Assembly: GCF_002879885.1 (NCBI RefSeq)
Contig: NZ_PNYA01000029.1
Span: 1-64,000 of the forward strand
From: Trinickia dabaoshanensis
GTDB taxonomy: Bacteria > Pseudomonadota > Gammaproteobacteria > Burkholderiales > Burkholderiaceae
DNA length: 64,000 nucleotides
Direction: 5' to 3'
In this document: in pieces, positions 56,845-64,000 of the stretch
How the letters are laid out: each line of letters begins with the position of its first letter
Position numbering within the stretch: the stretch's first letter is position 1
Program-made: the position numbers and the translations under genes
The notes under the pieces: generated by a model
The model's input: the letters and a program-made list of their open reading frames with translations, nothing else
Told to the model about the DNA's origin: nothing
Databases searched by the model: none

Positions 56845-57654
56845 ATGAACACTGACCCGCTCCAGCCACCCGGCGCGCGCATCGTGTCCGGCCTTTCATC
56901 CGCTGAGCCGCGGGAGCGGCTACGGGCCCGCCATCCCGTCGGCATCCTCGGCGGCATGGGACCTGCCGCGGGCGTCGATTTCGTGCGCTTGTTCCTCTCC
57001 GCATGCGAGCGCTGTTTGCGCGAGCACGGCACGCCGATCGTCGATCAGGCGTTCCCCGAGCACTGGCTCGCACAGATTCCGGTGGTGGACCGCAGCCGGG
57101 CCTTGCTCGATCCGAATGCGCCGCAGCCGCTGGAAGGCATGTCGGTGGCAATCGGGCGGCTCGTTGGCTTAGGCGCACGCACCGTGGCAGTCGCATGCAA
57201 TACCGCGCATGCGTGGCAGGCGGCGTTGCAGCGCGAACAGCCAGACGTCGAACTGCTGCATATCGCGAGGGAAACGGCCGCGCATCTGCGCGCGTCCGGC
57301 GTTATGTCGGCGATGCTGCTGGCGACGGAGGGCACGTATCGGATGGCGCTCTATCAGGATGCGTTCGATGCGTGCGGGATTCGCTGCGTACTGCCCGCGA
57401 CTCGGGAGCGCGGCGCGCTGATGGAAGGGATTTACGACGGCGTGAAGGCAGGCAGGCTCGATCTCGCGCGCGCGCGATTCGCGGCTGTTGGGCGCGTGTT
57501 GTATGAACAGCACGGCGACTTGCCGATGGTGATGGCGTGCACGGAGATTCCGCTCGCGATGCCCTTCATCGACGAAGCACGGGATTGGAGGCTGGTGGAC
57601 CCGGCTGAGGTGCTGGCGCTGGCATTGGCACGCCGGGCCTATGGGTTGGTTTGA
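56845..57654 (+). CDS. Aspartate/glutamate racemase family protein
   Basis: The 269-residue protein is an Asp/Glu-type racemase, with HPVGILGGMGPAAGVDFVRL, the first catalytic Cys in VAVACNTAHAWQ, and the second in MVMACTEIPLAM. The two-Cys, cofactor-free mechanism fits. ATG 56845 starts the recognisable domain; upstream in-frame codons run through the operators and are unlikely. It is divergent from the RpiR/isoaspartyl-peptidase operon. It probably interconverts D- and L-aspartate released by the peptidases, so the whole group is a D/iso-aspartyl salvage unit. Confidence 0.9.
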   Translation: MNTDPLQPPGARIVSGLSSAEPRERLRARHPVGILGGMGPAAGVDFVRLFLSACERCLREHGTPIVDQAFPEHWLAQIPVVDRSRALLDPNAPQPLEGMSVAIGRLVGLGARTVAVACNTAHAWQAALQREQPDVELLHIARETAAHLRASGVMSAMLLATEGTYRMALYQDAFDACGIRCVLPATRERGALMEGIYDGVKAGRLDLARARFAAVGRVLYEQHGDLPMVMACTEIPLAMPFIDEARDWRLVDPAEVLALALARRAYGLV

Positions 57655-57688
57655 TCCCGATCGTTTGAGTTCTGAGGGACGGGCGAGA

Positions 57689-57721
57689 CTCTCGGCGCCG
57701 CGGCGAGCACCGCGCCGAGAG
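57689..57721. terminator. Hairpin between convergent genes
   Basis: CTCTCGGCGC and GCGCCGAGAG form a perfect 10-bp stem with a 13-base loop between the racemase and the Met-rich gene. Neither side has a clear T-run, but position and strength suit a bidirectional stop. Confidence 0.55.
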
Positions 57722-57734
57722 CCGTGACCGAGGC

Positions 57735-57953
57735 TCAGTTGCCCATCGCGCCCGACGCTTCGTGCTTCATGCCCATCGCGTCACTCTTCTTGTGGGGCAT
57801 GCGCTTCATCTTCTTTTTGCCCATCGGTTGCTGGGACATCGTCCCGCTCGCCATTTCCGTATTGGACATCGCGCCGCTCGCCGCCTGCGCGAATACACCC
57901 GATGCGCTAAGCCCAAGCACGGCGGCAAGCATCGCTACGATCGTCTTTTTCAT
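57735..57953 (-). CDS. Small exported methionine- and lysine-rich protein (72 aa)
   Basis: The protein has a signal peptide (residues 1-22, ending GVFAQ) and a mature part of about 50 residues with nine Met, many Lys and Ser/Gly, but no Cys or Trp (for example QPMGKKKMKRMPHKKSDAMG). It is probably an unstructured periplasmic protein. It follows a Tat-type molybdoenzyme and cytochrome b on the same strand. In Azospira a Met-rich periplasmic protein (MrpX) next to a YedYZ-type pair scavenges hypochlorite and is repaired by the enzyme. The same logic could apply here, but the sequence itself shows only composition and context. Copper binding by Met/His is another option. Confidence 0.75.
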   Translation of the reverse strand: MKKTIVAMLAAVLGLSASGVFAQAASGAMSNTEMASGTMSQQPMGKKKMKRMPHKKSDAMGMKHEASGAMGN

Positions 57954-58077
57954 GAAATTCCTCCTTGGTGTTGTGACAGCCGGATAGAGGGTGATGCCGG
58001 AATGACGTCACGCAGGCGGCACACTCGTTGTGCCTCCACGCTCGACCTCCGTCGGCGCGCCTTGGGACCGCGTGGCC

Positions 58078-58866
58078 TCAAGAGCCGCCGAACCAGTTGT
58101 ACCCCTGATCGCTCCAATAGCCGCCGGGGTACGTATTCGTCACGAATATCTCCATGATGTGCTTCGGATTCTTATAGCCCAGCTTGGTGGGAATCCGCAG
58201 CTTCATCGGGAAGCCGTATTTCGGGGGCAACGTCTGGCCGTCGTATTGAAACGTGAGCAACGTCTGCGGGTGCAGCGCGCTGGCCATGTCGATACTCTCG
58301 TAGTAATCGTCGGCGCATTTGAAGCCGACGTACTTTGCGCTCGTGTCCGCTCCCACGCGACGAAGAAAATCCGAGAACGGCGTGCCGCCCCAATGTCCGA
58401 TCGCGCTCCAGCCTTCGACGCAAATATGCCGCGTGATCTGTTCGGCGTGAGGTAGCGCATAGAGCTCCGGCAGCGTCCAGCTACGTTTGCCTTTGATCAG
58501 GCCGCTCAATTGCAACATGAAACCGTCCGCGTCCACGTCGGGTACTTCGTCGATGGTGTAGTAGGCGTTGAACGGGAACGGCCGCGTAAGCTGCGCCTCG
58601 TCGTAGGTGGGCGCCAGCCGCGTGGGATCGAACAGCCATGCCTGGATGCGATCGTTCATGCGCGACACGCTCAGCAAAAATGCGTTGACGGACTTTTCGT
58701 CGGTCAGCGAGCAGCCCGTCAGCATCAACAGGCCGCCCAGCGTCAACACGCGCTTGCCGAACGCGCGACGCGACGGCAATGCCAATTCGCGCTGCGCGTC
58801 GGCCAGGATCGTCTGCGTGTCCAGCGAGGGCTTGCGCGCGACAGTACGGTCGTTGGGTTGCGTCAT
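58078..58866 (-). CDS. Molybdopterin-dependent oxidoreductase (sulfite-oxidase fold, MsrP-like)
   Basis: The 262-residue protein has a sulfite-oxidase-type molybdenum domain: PVPDVDADGFMLQLSGLIKG-like EVPDVDADGFML, the Mo-ligand Cys in ITRHICVEGWSAIGHWGG, CADDYYESIDM, and PMKLRIPTKLGYKNPKHI. The N-terminus has a twin-arginine motif (SRRAFGKRV) followed by a lipobox-like LTGCSL, so it may be a Tat-exported, lipid-anchored enzyme. The start at 58866 follows AAGGAG. It sits just after a cytochrome b that could donate electrons. Substrate unknown (methionine sulfoxide, sulfite or another S/N oxide). Confidence 0.87.
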   Translation of the reverse strand: MTQPNDRTVARKPSLDTQTILADAQRELALPSRRAFGKRVLTLGGLLMLTGCSLTDEKSVNAFLLSVSRMNDRIQAWLFDPTRLAPTYDEAQLTRPFPFNAYYTIDEVPDVDADGFMLQLSGLIKGKRSWTLPELYALPHAEQITRHICVEGWSAIGHWGGTPFSDFLRRVGADTSAKYVGFKCADDYYESIDMASALHPQTLLTFQYDGQTLPPKYGFPMKLRIPTKLGYKNPKHIMEIFVTNTYPGGYWSDQGYNWFGGS

Positions 58867-58902
58867 GGCCGGCTCCTTTTCCACGAATCTCGAGACATAG
58901 GC

Positions 58903-59541
58903 CTATCGGCCTCGCAGCATGGCGATCAGCGAGCGCGGCACGAGCACGACCATCACGACGTGGACGACCAAGAACGCTGCCAGGAATGTCATTGCACAAA
59001 AATGCACGATCCGCGCCGAGTCGTAGCCGCCCATCAAGGCACGCAGCAATGGAAACTGCACGGACTTCCAAATCGCCAGCCCGGAAAGCACGAGCACGAC
59101 GAGATCGACGATGACCGCCACGTAGGCCAGCTTTTGCACGGCGTTGTAATGGGACAGGTCGGCATGGGAGAGCTTGCCCGTCAATGCGCGCCATAGATCG
59201 AGCCCGACGGCACTCGGCGAAAGCGGGAAAAAACGCGAGAACAAACGCCCGCTCAGGACGCTGAGCACGAGGTACACGATGCCGTTGGCCATCAGCAGCC
59301 ACATCGCGGCGAAATGCCACTGCAGCGCGCCGGCCAGCCAACCGCCCAGCGTGATCGACATCGGGAACATGAAGCGCGGGAAGATCGGCGAGGCGTCGTA
59401 GATCTGCCACCCCGAAAGCATCATGACGATCGCCGCGAGCGCATTGAGCCAGTGCGTCGCGCGTACCCAGCCGGGTTGAATGAGCTCACTCCGGCGCGCC
59501 GGAGCGGGGGTTTCGTGCGCGCTCAAGTGTGGAGCAGCCAT
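58903..59541 (-). CDS. Cytochrome b561/thiosulfate-reductase-type membrane subunit
   Basis: The 212-residue integral membrane cytochrome has four to five helices and likely haem-ligand histidines in RATHWLNALAAIVMM, ALQWHFAAMWLL, RIVHFCAMTFLA and FLVVHVVMVV. It is 36 bases upstream of the molybdoenzyme on the same strand and probably passes quinol electrons to it, as MsrQ does for MsrP, though this protein is of the b561 type. The start has GGGAGG 6-8 bases upstream. Confidence 0.87.
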   Translation of the reverse strand: MAAPHLSAHETPAPARRSELIQPGWVRATHWLNALAAIVMMLSGWQIYDASPIFPRFMFPMSITLGGWLAGALQWHFAAMWLLMANGIVYLVLSVLSGRLFSRFFPLSPSAVGLDLWRALTGKLSHADLSHYNAVQKLAYVAVIVDLVVLVLSGLAIWKSVQFPLLRALMGGYDSARIVHFCAMTFLAAFLVVHVVMVVLVPRSLIAMLRGR

Positions 59542-60057
59542 GGCATACCCTCCCGTCAGTCAGTGTCCGCCGGCAGAGTCGCGCGAGGGCATACCATGTC
59601 CTCCCGCCGCCAGCCGCCCGGTGCGAGATCGACGGCCCCAAACACTTCGCCCGAGGTGCCGTCTTCCCCGGACGCCGCCGCACCGAACCGGTCGACCGCG
59701 GATGCCGAAGCGGGGGACTTTCGGTGTGTAGATAGTAGGCGATGAACCGCGCGCCGCAAGCTCGCGCCGCGCGATCCGACTCGATCGCACCGGGTTGTCT
59801 CCGATATACGCCGAGGAGAGGGAAATGGATGCAGACGCCCACGAGCGCGTCACGCCTCGATGCCTGGGCGGGCTAGACGCGCCCGCATCGCGAATAGGGG
59901 GTGCCTATACGGATTTCTTTTTTTGATCTGACGATACCCTGACACGCTACCGCTGCCCTTCGCGCGAGCACTTGATCCGCATCAACGCGCGCACACGGAA
60001 TGGCGGCTTTAATCGACCGGAGGTGCGCTTATCTCCCATTTCCGTGAGGCCAAGTGA
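59542..60057. other. 516-base interval without a firm gene
   Basis: It separates the divergent cytochrome b and Nramp genes. Longer frames here look like shadows. Only a 33-codon frame at 59825-59926 has a good ribosome-binding site. A 6-bp hairpin (59868-59886) and a T-rich run (59914-59924) lie inside that frame. I did not recognise a metal riboswitch. Confidence 0.4.
59825..59926 (+). CDS. Possible 33-codon leader peptide before the Nramp gene
   Basis: The frame starts at ATG 59825 behind GAGGAGAGGG and encodes MDADAHERVTPRCLGG and a tail ending YTDFFF before TGA. It ends on a T-rich run about 130 bases upstream of the transporter gene. A leader-peptide or attenuation role is only a guess; it may be chance. 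Confidence 0.2.
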   Translation: MDADAHERVTPRCLGGLDAPASRIGGAYTDFFF

Positions 60058-61359
60058 ATGGACGTCGACCGAGCGTCGCGCAGCGGCGCGTTTCGGGTGC
60101 TCTGGGAGCGCCTGAAAGAGCACCCTCTGTCGCGGCTCGGGCCGGGGCTGATCACCGGCGTGGCCGACGACGATCCAAGCGGCATCGCCACGTATTCGCA
60201 GGCAGGCGCTCAATTCGGCTTGAACATGCTTTGGACGATGCCGATCGCCTTCCCGTTGATGGCCGCGATCCAGTCGATGTGCGCGAACCTTGGCCGCGTA
60301 ACCGGCAAGGGACTTGCCGCGAATATCAAGGCCACTTTCCCGCCCTTCGTACTACGCGGTGTCGTGCTGCTACTGCTCGTCGCGAATACCCTTAACATTG
60401 CCGCCGATGTCGCGGCCATGGGGGAGGTCGCGGAACTGGTGAGCGGCATCGATCGACACCTGATGACGTCGATCTTCGTATTCGGCACGCTCTTGCTGCA
60501 AATGTTCATCCCGTATCACCGCTACGTCTTCTTTTTGAAGTGGCTGACGGTCTCTCTACTGGCTTACGCGGCGGTGCTATTCACGGTCCACGTTCCGTGG
60601 GGCCAGGTGGTATTGCGCACGGTATCGCCCAAGTTCACGCTCGACGCCAGCGCCGCCGCCGTCGTGGTCGCTGTCTTCGGTACGACTATCAGCCCATACC
60701 TCTTTTTCTGGCAGGCATCCGAAGAGGTCGAGGACATGGAGCGACACCACGGCACTGTGCCGCTCGTACGGGATGCGCGTGCCGCCGCCGTGGAATTGAG
60801 GCGAATTCGGTGGGATACATGGAGCGGGATGCTCTACTCCGACCTCACCGCCTATTTCATCATGCTGGCAACCGCCGTCACGCTTCACGTGGCGGGTATA
60901 ACGGACGTCGACACCGCGGCGCAGGCCGCCAGCGCCTTGCGGCCGCTCGCCGGCGATCTCGCTTACGTCGTCTTCGCGCTCGGGATTCTCGGTGTGGGCC
61001 TGATTGGCGTGCCGGTACTGGCCGGATCCGGGGCCTACGCGCTGTCCGAGGCGATGGGGTGGAAGGAGGGGCTCGAGCGAAAGGTGACCGATGCGCGCGG
61101 TTTCTACGGCATCATCGCCGTCAGCGTACTTGCCGCGCTCGCTATCCAATATTCGCCGATCAGCCCGATGAAAGCGCTGTTCTGGAGTGCCGTCATCAAC
61201 GGCGTCGTCGCCGTGCCGCTGATGGCGGTCATCATCGTGCTCGTTTCAAAGAAGTCAGTAATGGGCGCTTTCGTTGCAAGTCGTCCGCTGATCGTACTCG
61301 GATGGATTGCGACGGCTGTCATGGGCGCGGCTGCCATCGCAATGCTGCTACCCGGGTAG
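60058..61359 (+). CDS. Nramp-family metal ion transporter with non-canonical motifs
   Basis: The 433-residue protein has about 11 helices and belongs to the Nramp (SLC11) superfamily by length and by LGPGLITGVADDDPSGIATYS in helix 1. Canonical Mn/Fe transporters have D-P-G-N in helix 1 and M-P-H in helix 6. Here these are D-P-S-G and, by alignment of FGTTISPYLFFWQASEE, I-S-P, so the metal-coordinating Met is missing. This points to a divergent clade with altered selectivity, perhaps Mg2+ or another ion. ATG 60058 follows GAGG at 8 bases. It is convergent with the large gene at the right edge. Confidence 0.85.
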   Translation: MDVDRASRSGAFRVLWERLKEHPLSRLGPGLITGVADDDPSGIATYSQAGAQFGLNMLWTMPIAFPLMAAIQSMCANLGRVTGKGLAANIKATFPPFVLRGVVLLLLVANTLNIAADVAAMGEVAELVSGIDRHLMTSIFVFGTLLLQMFIPYHRYVFFLKWLTVSLLAYAAVLFTVHVPWGQVVLRTVSPKFTLDASAAAVVVAVFGTTISPYLFFWQASEEVEDMERHHGTVPLVRDARAAAVELRRIRWDTWSGMLYSDLTAYFIMLATAVTLHVAGITDVDTAAQAASALRPLAGDLAYVVFALGILGVGLIGVPVLAGSGAYALSEAMGWKEGLERKVTDARGFYGIIAVSVLAALAIQYSPISPMKALFWSAVINGVVAVPLMAVIIVLVSKKSVMGAFVASRPLIVLGWIATAVMGAAAIAMLLPG

Positions 61360-61365
61360 CGAGCA

Positions 61366-61412
61366 CCGCGATTGCCGTTGGGGTCGTTGCGACCGTATGG
61401 CGGCAATCGCGG
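61366..61412. terminator. Strong hairpin between convergent genes
   Basis: CCGCGATTGCCG (61366-61377) and CGGCAATCGCGG (61401-61412) are perfect 12-bp arms, and the loop holds a second small hairpin (GGTCG-TTG-CGACC). It lies just after the Nramp stop and before the stop of the opposing gene. Confidence 0.65.
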
Positions 61413-61431
61413 CTCAAGTGGGCAGCGCGGG

Positions 61432-64000
61432 CTAAGGCAGCTCGTTCAAGTATTTGTTGGCCTCATCGGGCGACGAAAACACGCCCGCTTTCGCGGCCGC
61501 CTGAATTGCGCTCTTGGCCGCTTCCGGCAATCCGTTGTCGTCCTGGCTGATGGAGCGAACCCAGCGATCGAGATCTTGACTCTGCTGTAGGCGGCTGATG
61601 AATTCGGCTTGATAGGCGGCGTCGCTATTGTGCTTCAGCAAACCGCCGATCTGTTGGTCCGAGAACGGCCCCTGAGCTTCCAACTGAGCCTCGAAATCCG
61701 CATCCGCTTTGCGCCTCGCATCAGCCTCGGGGCTGACGAGATCCGGATCGATGACTTGCAAGTAAGCTTTGGTGTTCGGGTAGTTCTGACTGATCAGATG
61801 AAGAAACTGATTCTTATCGTCGCTCGTCAGCGGAGCCCCACTGGGCCGATCGGCCAAAATGCCGGCGATCCTGGGATTGTCCTTTTCATAGGCGTCCGCG
61901 AGACCCGTGACTTCGGCGCCTTGTGTCCCACCGATCTTAGCGAGGTCGACCAAGAAGTCCGACTTCGATGAAGTCTGCAACAGTTCGGGATGCGCCTCGC
62001 CCAGCGTTTGGATCTCCGAGGGGCTCATGTTCAACGACTCGAGCGCCTTGATCTGGTCGGGATCGCTGTTGACCAGTGCATCGATGGTTTTGTCATCGAG
62101 TCCATCGGTCTGATCCGGCATCCGCGTGCGGTCCAGTCTTCCTTGGTTCTTTCGCTCATCGGCGACAGTCATGTCGTCCGCCTGCAGTAAATATTTCTTC
62201 GTCTCGGCCTTCAGCGCGGATTCTTTTTTAGAACTGTCGATTGCGCCACCTATCCACTCGAGCGGCGCGGAAATGACAGCCCCTAGACCGGTCAACGCCT
62301 GGCCCAAAACCTCCGTGGGGAGAAACGCGGAGAGCCCGCTTCCAACTAGTGCAATGACGTCGCCGACGACCGCTCCGGCGTAAAGCGGATCGGATACCGC
62401 CTTATTGGCGTCGCCCCAAGCCGCACGCGCGTTCATGATCACACCCACACCGGGCATGAACTTGCTCACGCTTGATCCAACCGCCGAGTTCCGGATGTAA
62501 CTCCCGAAGGTGGCCGCATCGGCCGAAAATCTTAAAGCGCCCGCACTGAGTTCGTCCGTTGCCACGCCCGCGTTGCCCAAGGCTCCTTCCATGCTTTTGA
62601 TACCGTCCGCGCTGGCGCCGCTGACCGATCTGCCCAAGATCGAAGCAATAGCGAAGCCGCGCCTTCCATTTCCCATCTGCTTAATCCCGTCGGACAACTT
62701 TTCGACGTCGGAAGCATTCGCGTCGCCTTTGATCTCGCTTGCTGCTTTGAAACTCTTCTTCAGGTTGTTCCAGCCTCTGGCTTCCTTAAAAATCGGTTCG
62801 GCCAATTGCAGCAGTGCGTCGGCTGCCGATGCGGAATCACCGTTTTTCTCCACCAAAAGCTCGCCTTCTGCCGAAGCGATCGTGTCGTCCAGGAAGTTAC
62901 CGGTATAGCCGGGGAGAGCGCCGAGCGCCTTGCTCGCGGCGGGGTCGTTATTGATCGATCCGATGAAACTCAGCGCGGTCGTACCTTGGCCCGTGTACGT
63001 CAAATCCTTCAGGCACTCGTAGAGTTGCTTGGCCGAATCCTGCGTCTGCCCCGCCGCGTAAATCAAATTGTCGCGGTTCGCGTTCATGTAGTCGGCAAGA
63101 TTCTTCGCGGCTTGGGCTTCGTTTTTGTACACGTCGGCATTGGCGGGTGCCGACATGTAGGCCTTGATGAAGTTCTGTTGCTGTTCCGGGGTGAGCGCGC
63201 CGGCTTGCTTAAGTAAGTCGCGCAAGTGAGCGGTGGTTTCCGCCGCTTTTTCCTGTGCGCGGTTATACGCGCCCAAAGGACTCTTGCCGCTTGCCAGGTA
63301 ATTTTGCAGACCATCGGCGGCAGCATTGCGGATGGGCTGAGCCATGTCGCGCAGCTTGTTGCTGCTCGAACCGTCCAATTGGTCCGCCAAGGAGCGGGCA
63401 AATCTCATATCGATCTTTCCACCGTTCCCGTTCGCCGCGTCCACGATCGACTGGGCCAACACCCCTTGGGAACCGTCATGGCCGGCCAAGACGTTAACGG
63501 CGCCGTAGTCCTTCGTGTAGTAGCCCGCCACCTCATCGATTATCGATTGGGCTTGGGGGCCGTCTCCGATCGAACTCAAAACGTCCTGCAGTGTCTCGAA
63601 CGCGGCCTCGCCGGCCGGTAGTTTCACCTTTGCAATATCTTCGATCGTCGGCAAGCTAGCTTGCGTGACGGCGGCCGCCAACTCGGGCGGCAGGCCCGCG
63701 ATCGACGCTTGTAGCCTTTGGGCCGCATCCCGCGCCCGCTCCGGTTCCTCTGCGATCGACGCCGCGTCGGCTCCTTGGTAGGGTTTGGCGACGTTTTGTG
63801 CCGCTTGATTGATCCAGTTCTTGACGCTCGGGTCGGCCAGCAGGGCACGGATGATCGCGGGACGCGCCACAGGATCAGTCGAATAGCGCTGCAAGATGTC
63901 TTGGCCCGGTAGGGCATTCCCACTACTTTTGGCGGCTGGGTCACTCAGTTCACTTTCGATGGCTTTATCCAACGCAGCCTCGGCTTCGTCTCCATGCCAA
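61432..64000 (-). CDS. Large protein of unknown function, N-terminus cut by the window edge (possible secreted effector or translocator)
   Basis: At least 855 codons are open, running past the right edge; the TTG at 63972 is not a real start, since the frame continues upstream (HGDEAEAALDKAIE). I do not recognise the family. The protein is rich in Ala, Ser, Asp, Gln and helix-formers and nearly free of Cys. It holds one hydrophobic stretch of about 75 residues in its middle (SKFMPGVGVIMNARAAWGDA to GAVISAPLEWIGGAID) flanked by long soluble helical parts. That architecture resembles pore-forming translocators or effectors of type III/VI systems, but no such genes are in the window. Base composition seems lower in GC than the neighbours. 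No homology claim is made. Confidence 0.6.
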   Translation of the reverse strand, partial: WHGDEAEAALDKAIESELSDPAAKSSGNALPGQDILQRYSTDPVARPAIIRALLADPSVKNWINQAAQNVAKPYQGADAASIAEEPERARDAAQRLQASIAGLPPELAAAVTQASLPTIEDIAKVKLPAGEAAFETLQDVLSSIGDGPQAQSIIDEVAGYYTKDYGAVNVLAGHDGSQGVLAQSIVDAANGNGGKIDMRFARSLADQLDGSSSNKLRDMAQPIRNAAADGLQNYLASGKSPLGAYNRAQEKAAETTAHLRDLLKQAGALTPEQQQNFIKAYMSAPANADVYKNEAQAAKNLADYMNANRDNLIYAAGQTQDSAKQLYECLKDLTYTGQGTTALSFIGSINNDPAASKALGALPGYTGNFLDDTIASAEGELLVEKNGDSASAADALLQLAEPIFKEARGWNNLKKSFKAASEIKGDANASDVEKLSDGIKQMGNGRRGFAIASILGRSVSGASADGIKSMEGALGNAGVATDELSAGALRFSADAATFGSYIRNSAVGSSVSKFMPGVGVIMNARAAWGDANKAVSDPLYAGAVVGDVIALVGSGLSAFLPTEVLGQALTGLGAVISAPLEWIGGAIDSSKKESALKAETKKYLLQADDMTVADERKNQGRLDRTRMPDQTDGLDDKTIDALVNSDPDQIKALESLNMSPSEIQTLGEAHPELLQTSSKSDFLVDLAKIGGTQGAEVTGLADAYEKDNPRIAGILADRPSGAPLTSDDKNQFLHLISQNYPNTKAYLQVIDPDLVSPEADARRKADADFEAQLEAQGPFSDQQIGGLLKHNSDAAYQAEFISRLQQSQDLDRWVRSISQDDNGLPEAAKSAIQAAAKAGVFSSPDEANKYLNELP

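Noticed and set aside
59542-60057. Manganese (yybP-ykoY) riboswitch before the Nramp gene
   Set aside because: I could not find the conserved loop sequences; the transporter itself lacks canonical Mn-binding motifs.
61432-64000. Assignment as HrpF/NopX-type translocator
   Set aside because: General architecture is similar, but I could not match any characteristic motif, and no secretion genes are present.

Overview
The window reads as an accessory, nutrient-scavenging region of a high-GC betaproteobacterium of the Burkholderiaceae, close to Paraburkholderia, Trinickia or Burkholderia. The evidence is a Burkholderia-type general porin, a small DUF4148 secreted protein, long ABC-importer operons, and many GntR, LysR, MarR, RpiR and SorC regulators with divergent targets. 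I see no rRNA, tRNA, CRISPR array or replication origin. The genus is inferred from protein style and was not tested.

Layout. 1-131: end of an IS1182-type insertion sequence with the first codons of its transposase. 281-1746: a lipocalin-like/DUF2867 pair divergent from an HxlR regulator, with three inverted repeats between them. 1823-4495: MarR operon (nested palindrome, MarR, isochorismatase-fold protein, small membrane protein, MFS exporter). 4504-7230: a hypothetical gene and a GGDEF-EAL protein. 7279-9147: hipBA toxin-antitoxin with repeated operators. 9329-11722: a Tat-exported DJ-1/PfpI protein, an NTF2-like secreted protein and a GlxA-type AraC regulator. 11792-19282: polyol/pentitol import and oxidation (ABC importer, SorC regulator, SDR reductase, Zn-dehydrogenase).

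19319-30010: a guanidine-utilisation cassette. Two divergent guanidine-I (ykkC) riboswitches drive a solute-binding protein on one side. On the other side they drive two carboxyguanidine-deiminase subunits, a biotin-dependent carboxylase, allophanate hydrolase, a permease and an ATPase. Genes of this kind are often labelled urea carboxylase genes; the riboswitches argue for guanidine. The cassette lies between two near-identical copies of the 3' end of the preceding ABC ATPase gene, which looks like an integration or recombination scar.

30093-34558: a LysR/oxidoreductase pair, porin, DUF4148 and a second DUF2867 gene. 34669-44426: a probable sulfate-ester operon (binding protein with a possible NosL-like tail, permease, ATPase, arylsulfatase, formylglycine-generating enzyme, SulP transporter) that ends in a second GyrB. 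44535-47301: two paralogous GntR/UTRA regulators around a CadD-like transporter, sharing a 14-bp operator motif. 47413-57654: a peptide and D-amino-acid operon (RpiR, isoaspartyl peptidase, glutathione/dipeptide ABC importer, DmpA and DppA peptidases) divergent from an aspartate racemase gene. 57735-59541: a Met-rich small exported protein, a molybdopterin oxidoreductase and a cytochrome b. 60058-61359: a non-canonical Nramp transporter. 61432-64000: a large protein of unknown function, cut by the window edge.

Most of the region takes up unusual nitrogen, sulfur or carbon sources (guanidine, sulfate esters, polyols, isoaspartyl/D-peptides), each with a local regulator and a recognisable operator or riboswitch. 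The strongest candidates for follow-up are the double-riboswitch guanidine cassette and its flanking repeats, the gyrase-B paralogue in a sulfatase operon, the shared GntR operator system, the Met-rich protein beside the molybdoenzyme, and the large unknown protein at the right edge.
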